Shown here one piece after another: positions 44,082-46,908 of a stretch of 46,908 bases of DNA (positions are counted from its first letter, which is position 1; each line of letters opens with the position of its first letter). Position numbers and translations under genes: made by a program. Below the pieces are notes generated by a model. The model was not told the DNA's origin and made no database searches. It saw only the letters and a list, made by a program, of their open reading frames with translations. Source of the DNA: Alphaproteobacteria bacterium (GTDB lineage Bacteria > Pseudomonadota > Alphaproteobacteria > Sphingomonadales > Kordiimonadaceae); contig SBGU01000033.1 of the NCBI GenBank assembly GCA_006226495.1, forward strand, positions 1 to 46,908. The letters are read 5' to 3'.

Positions 44082-46336
44082 CTTGTGAACGCATAACCAT
44101 GGTTGCGGATCGGCAGGCTGCGGATTCGTTCGCCATTGGCCGCAAAAATCGCGTTGGTGACTGCCGCGAACACCGGCGGCACGCCCGGCTCACCCACACC
44201 GCCCGGCGCTTCCGAATTTTCCATGACATGCACAATGATATCCGGGGCGTCTGCCATGCGCACCATGTCATAGTCCGGGAAATTGCTCTGGACCACGGCA
44301 CCGGCCTCGATATTGATCTCGCCATGCATCAGGGCTGAAAGCCCGAAAATGATGCCGCCTTCCATCTGCGCCTTCACGGTGTCGGGGTTCACGGTCTGGC
44401 CGCAGTCGACCACACAATAGACCCGTTCGACTTTCAGGCTTTTGTCGGCATTCACACGCACTTCGGCCACCTGCGCCACATAGCTCAGGAACGACGGGTG
44501 GAACGCCACGCCGCGCACGATGCCCTCTGCGGGCGGTGTATGCCAGGCAGACAGGTCGGCCAGTGTGTCCATGATGGCGGCAAGGCGCGGGTCGTGTGCC
44601 AGCAACGCCCGGCGATAGGCCATCGGGTCCTGCCCGGCCCGGTGCGCCAGTTCATCGATGAAACTTTCGACAAAAAAGCCATTGTTGGAATGGCCGACAC
44701 TGCGCCAGAAGCCGACCGGCACCGGCAACCGCACCGTTGCATTTTCAACCCGGCGCGCGCCCAGCGCATAAGGATGATGGACCGCCCCTTCCACGACACC
44801 GGCGTCGCCATCGCCATTCTGGGTGAAGGGGGCGTTGCGGCGCGTGAAACCCTCCATCGGCGACTGCACGGCAATCCGGAAGTCGAACCCCGTGGGCATG
44901 CCGTCGGCGCCCACTGCGGCCCGGATGCGGGCCCGCGCAGCAGGGCGATAGACATCATGGCGGATATCCTCCTCGCGCGGCCAGATGGCCTTGACCGGCC
45001 GGCCCGGCACAGCCGCCGCCATCCTGAGCGCATGAACCGCCACATCCTTTTCGCTGCGCCGGCCAAAAGCGCCGCCAGCCAGGGTGGTGTTGAATATGAT
45101 ACCATTTGGCAGGTCCAGGTCGCCGGCAGCCCATTTCATGGCAAGCGGGGTCTGGGACGGCATCCACAGTTCCGCAGCGCCATCCTGCACGACCGCCGTG
45201 CAGTTCATGGTTTCCATGCAGGCATGCGCGAGATAAGGCGTGGCATAACGGGCCTCGACCGTTTCACCGGCGGCGAAAGCGGCCGCCAGGTCGCCCTCGT
45301 CTTCCTGGACATAAGCCTTCTCGCCATTGAGCGCGTCCTCAAGCACGGCGGCGATATCGCTGTCCGACACCAGGGCACTGGCGTCATTGGAAAATTCCAC
45401 CTCCAGCACATCTGCCGCTTTTTTTGCATGATAATAGGTATCGGCAATCACGCCGACCGCATCGCCCATATTGACCACCTTGTGCACACGCGGCAGGGCA
45501 AGGGCAGCCGTATCGTCCAGCCGGGCAACGCGGCTGCCGAACACTTCCGGCTGCACGACCACGCCTATCAGCATGTCATCCAGCACCGTATCGATGCCAA
45601 AGCGGGCCTGCCCTCGCACCTTTGCGGGAATATCCAGCCGCGGGATCGCTTTCCCGACCAGGCGGAAATCCTTGGCAGGTTTCAGAACGGGGTCGCGGTC
45701 CGGCTCCATGCCGGCGGCATCTGTGGCAAGGGCGCCATAGCTCAGCCGCGCGCCACTTGCGGGATTGATGACATATCCGTCTTCAGCATACAGGCCGTCC
45801 ATGCCCGTGCCCCACTTGCCGGCGGCTGCCTTGATAAGCATCGAACGCGCCGCCGCGCCCGCCCGGCGCATGGAAACAAAGCCGTCGGCGGTGCTGCTGC
45901 TGCCCCCGGTCAGGATATAGGGCACAAGGCCGAATATCTTGCGGCCAAGCCAGGAAGCGGCACCTGTCGCATCTTCAGGGCGCTGTCGCAGCCCCAGCAT
46001 GAAGTTTGCATAAACGGGCAAGGGCTCCTGCGGGAAAATGACACTGACATTGTCGGCATCAAGCGAAACCTCGAGCTCCTCCGCGATCAGCATCGGAAGC
46101 GCGGTATGGATACCCTGTCCCATTTCCGAGCGCGGCACGGCAAAAATGATATGGCCGTCAGGCCGGATCTGAACCCAGGCATTGAGCTGCAGGGTGCCGT
46201 CTGCCAGCACCGTGCCGTCCAGCCCGTTTGTGTCGACGGTCGACAGAAAACCGACGCCGATCGCCATGCCGGCAGCCAGCGTGCCGCCAAGGGCGGCACC
46301 GCCGACCAGGAACCCCCTGCGTGTCAGCTTAACCAT
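44078..46336 (-). CDS. Molybdopterin-binding large subunit, isoquinoline 1-oxidoreductase/aldehyde dehydrogenase type (IorB-like)
   Basis: 752-residue large subunit of a xanthine oxidase-family molybdenum hydroxylase. It starts with a twin-arginine signal (KLTRRGFLVGGAALGG), so the folded enzyme is exported to the periplasm. AWVQIRPDGHIIFAVPRSEMGQGIHTALPMLIAEEL is typical of the IorB/CoxL-like group. TTLAGGAFGRRSEKDVAVHA and SVGHSNNGFFVESFIDELAH form the cofactor pocket. GGVGEPGVPPVFAAVTNAIFAANGERIRSLP near the C-terminus carries the catalytic Glu. The length matches single-polypeptide IorB-like subunits (about 730-750). It overlaps the [2Fe-2S] subunit gene by 8 bp. The substrate may be an N-heterocycle or aldehyde. 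No cytochrome or XdhC-type chaperone gene is adjacent. Confidence 0.92.
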   Translation of the reverse strand: MVKLTRRGFLVGGAALGGTLAAGMAIGVGFLSTVDTNGLDGTVLADGTLQLNAWVQIRPDGHIIFAVPRSEMGQGIHTALPMLIAEELEVSLDADNVSVIFPQEPLPVYANFMLGLRQRPEDATGAASWLGRKIFGLVPYILTGGSSSTADGFVSMRRAGAAARSMLIKAAAGKWGTGMDGLYAEDGYVINPASGARLSYGALATDAAGMEPDRDPVLKPAKDFRLVGKAIPRLDIPAKVRGQARFGIDTVLDDMLIGVVVQPEVFGSRVARLDDTAALALPRVHKVVNMGDAVGVIADTYYHAKKAADVLEVEFSNDASALVSDSDIAAVLEDALNGEKAYVQEDEGDLAAAFAAGETVEARYATPYLAHACMETMNCTAVVQDGAAELWMPSQTPLAMKWAAGDLDLPNGIIFNTTLAGGAFGRRSEKDVAVHALRMAAAVPGRPVKAIWPREEDIRHDVYRPAARARIRAAVGADGMPTGFDFRIAVQSPMEGFTRRNAPFTQNGDGDAGVVEGAVHHPYALGARRVENATVRLPVPVGFWRSVGHSNNGFFVESFIDELAHRAGQDPMAYRRALLAHDPRLAAIMDTLADLSAWHTPPAEGIVRGVAFHPSFLSYVAQVAEVRVNADKSLKVERVYCVVDCGQTVNPDTVKAQMEGGIIFGLSALMHGEINIEAGAVVQSNFPDYDMVRMADAPDIIVHVMENSEAPGGVGEPGVPPVFAAVTNAIFAANGERIRSLPIRNHGYAFTS

Positions 46337-46802
46337 GGGCTGCTCCTTCCAGTATCATGCGTGCCGCAGCCGCATGGATGGCGCGCCGGATGCGCGGATA
46401 GGTGCCACAGCGGCAGATATTGGTGATGGCCGCGTCGATATCGGCATCAGTGGGTTCCGGGTTTTCCGACAGAAGCGCCGTTGCCGCCATGATCATGCCG
46501 GACTGGCAATAGCCGCACTGGGGCACCTGTTCGGCGATCCAGGCCGCCTGAACCGCCGTGTCGCCGCCGTCTGCCGCCAGCGCCTCGATGGTCGTGACCG
46601 GGCCGTCAACCACGGACACCGGCGTGATGCAACTGCGTGTCGCCACGCCGTCGATCAGCACGGTGCAGGCACCACAGGCACCTATACCGCACCCGAACTT
46701 GGTGCCGGTCAGCTTCAGGTCGTCGCGGATCAGCCACAGAAGCGGCATGTCGGGGTCGTCGCCCGTCGCCACAGATTTCCCGTTGATCGTGATGTCGGTC
46801 AT
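46329..46802 (-). CDS. [2Fe-2S] small subunit of the molybdenum hydroxylase (IorA-like)
   Basis: 157-residue electron-transfer subunit with two [2Fe-2S] clusters. The plant-ferredoxin-type cluster uses the cysteines of GCGIGACGACTVL and a later Cys (RSC). The second, helical cluster uses VPQCGYCQSGMIM and NICRCGTYPRIRRAI. There is no signal peptide, so it is expected to be co-exported with the Tat-tagged large subunit. The ATG at 46802 follows GGGAGGGCCAACC; an in-frame ATG at 46826 would add 8 residues. The stop overlaps the large-subunit ATG by 8 bp, indicating translational coupling. A good sigma-70 promoter lies just upstream. Confidence 0.95.
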   Translation of the reverse strand: MTDITINGKSVATGDDPDMPLLWLIRDDLKLTGTKFGCGIGACGACTVLIDGVATRSCITPVSVVDGPVTTIEALAADGGDTAVQAAWIAEQVPQCGYCQSGMIMAATALLSENPEPTDADIDAAITNICRCGTYPRIRRAIHAAAARMILEGAAHG

Positions 46803-46839
46803 GGTTGGCCCTCCCGTTCCTGCCACATCGCTTTACGGC

Positions 46840-46868
46840 ATCATACTGCGACCGGACCGGATTCCCAA
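46840..46868 (-). promoter_or_regulatory. Sigma-70 promoter of the molybdenum hydroxylase operon
   Basis: On the minus strand, TTGGGA (46863-46868), a 17-bp spacer and TATGAT (46840-46845) lie 38 bp before the start codon of the small subunit gene. The spacing is ideal and the -10 box matches 5 of 6 consensus bases. Confidence 0.7.
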
Positions 46869-46908
46869 CATAAATTACCCAGGGTCATTTATTATTGGCG
46901 CGCACCGA

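Overview
The window is an ordinary chromosomal stretch of a GC-rich (about 60% or more by eye), flagellated, Gram-negative alphaproteobacterium. The evidence is a recG/sdhE/mfd neighbourhood, an sfsA-map-radC run, a DUF2336 protein, Caulobacter/sphingomonad-style TonB-dependent receptors, flgK/flgL behind a sigma-54 type promoter and a heme receptor behind Fur-like boxes. Order or genus cannot be fixed from this sequence. There is no phage, transposase, integrase, CRISPR array or rRNA; the only RNA gene is a tRNA-Leu(UAA).

Layout. 1-5.8 kb: recG (C-terminus cut by the window edge) diverges from sdhE and mfd. 5.8-12.5 kb: nhaA, a small outer-membrane barrel protein, a FrnE-like DsbA-fold oxidoreductase, a 105-residue flagellar rod-like protein, moaA, nadK and an exported S10 carboxypeptidase. 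12.5-15.4 kb (minus): a DUF2336 gene followed by a PAS histidine kinase with no response regulator. 15.6-17 kb (minus): an exported subclass B1 metallo-beta-lactamase resembling VIM enzymes, and a flavin reductase. 17-20.1 kb (minus): flgK-flgL. 20.4-23.6 kb: an S24 peptidase-fold protein without a DNA-binding domain, a four-cysteine uracil-DNA glycosylase relative, tRNA-Leu, purU and a CinA-type domain protein.

23.7-26.6 kb: the glutathione-dependent formaldehyde pathway (frmA, fghA) followed by an exported alpha/beta hydrolase. 26.7-31.4 kb (minus): purB, then the tightly packed sfsA-map-radC-Nudix-CYTH cluster. 31.8-34.4 kb: a large TonB-dependent receptor and a small ABM-type protein. 34.5-39.9 kb: a fatty or aromatic acyl-CoA degradation block (thiolase, bifunctional hydratase/dehydrogenase and SDR on minus; acyl-CoA dehydrogenase divergent). 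40-43.2 kb: a DUF6607-like lipoprotein divergent from a heme-type TonB receptor, with two nearly identical Fur-like sites between them. 43.7-46.8 kb: a DUF3703 protein convergent with a two-subunit, Tat-exported molybdenum hydroxylase.

I did not find a clear multi-gene system of an undescribed kind. The points most worth a second look are the VIM-like beta-lactamase, the HTH-less S24 protein, the stand-alone mini rod protein next to an 18-bp palindrome, the sigma-54 promoter of flgK, and the duplicated Fur-like boxes.
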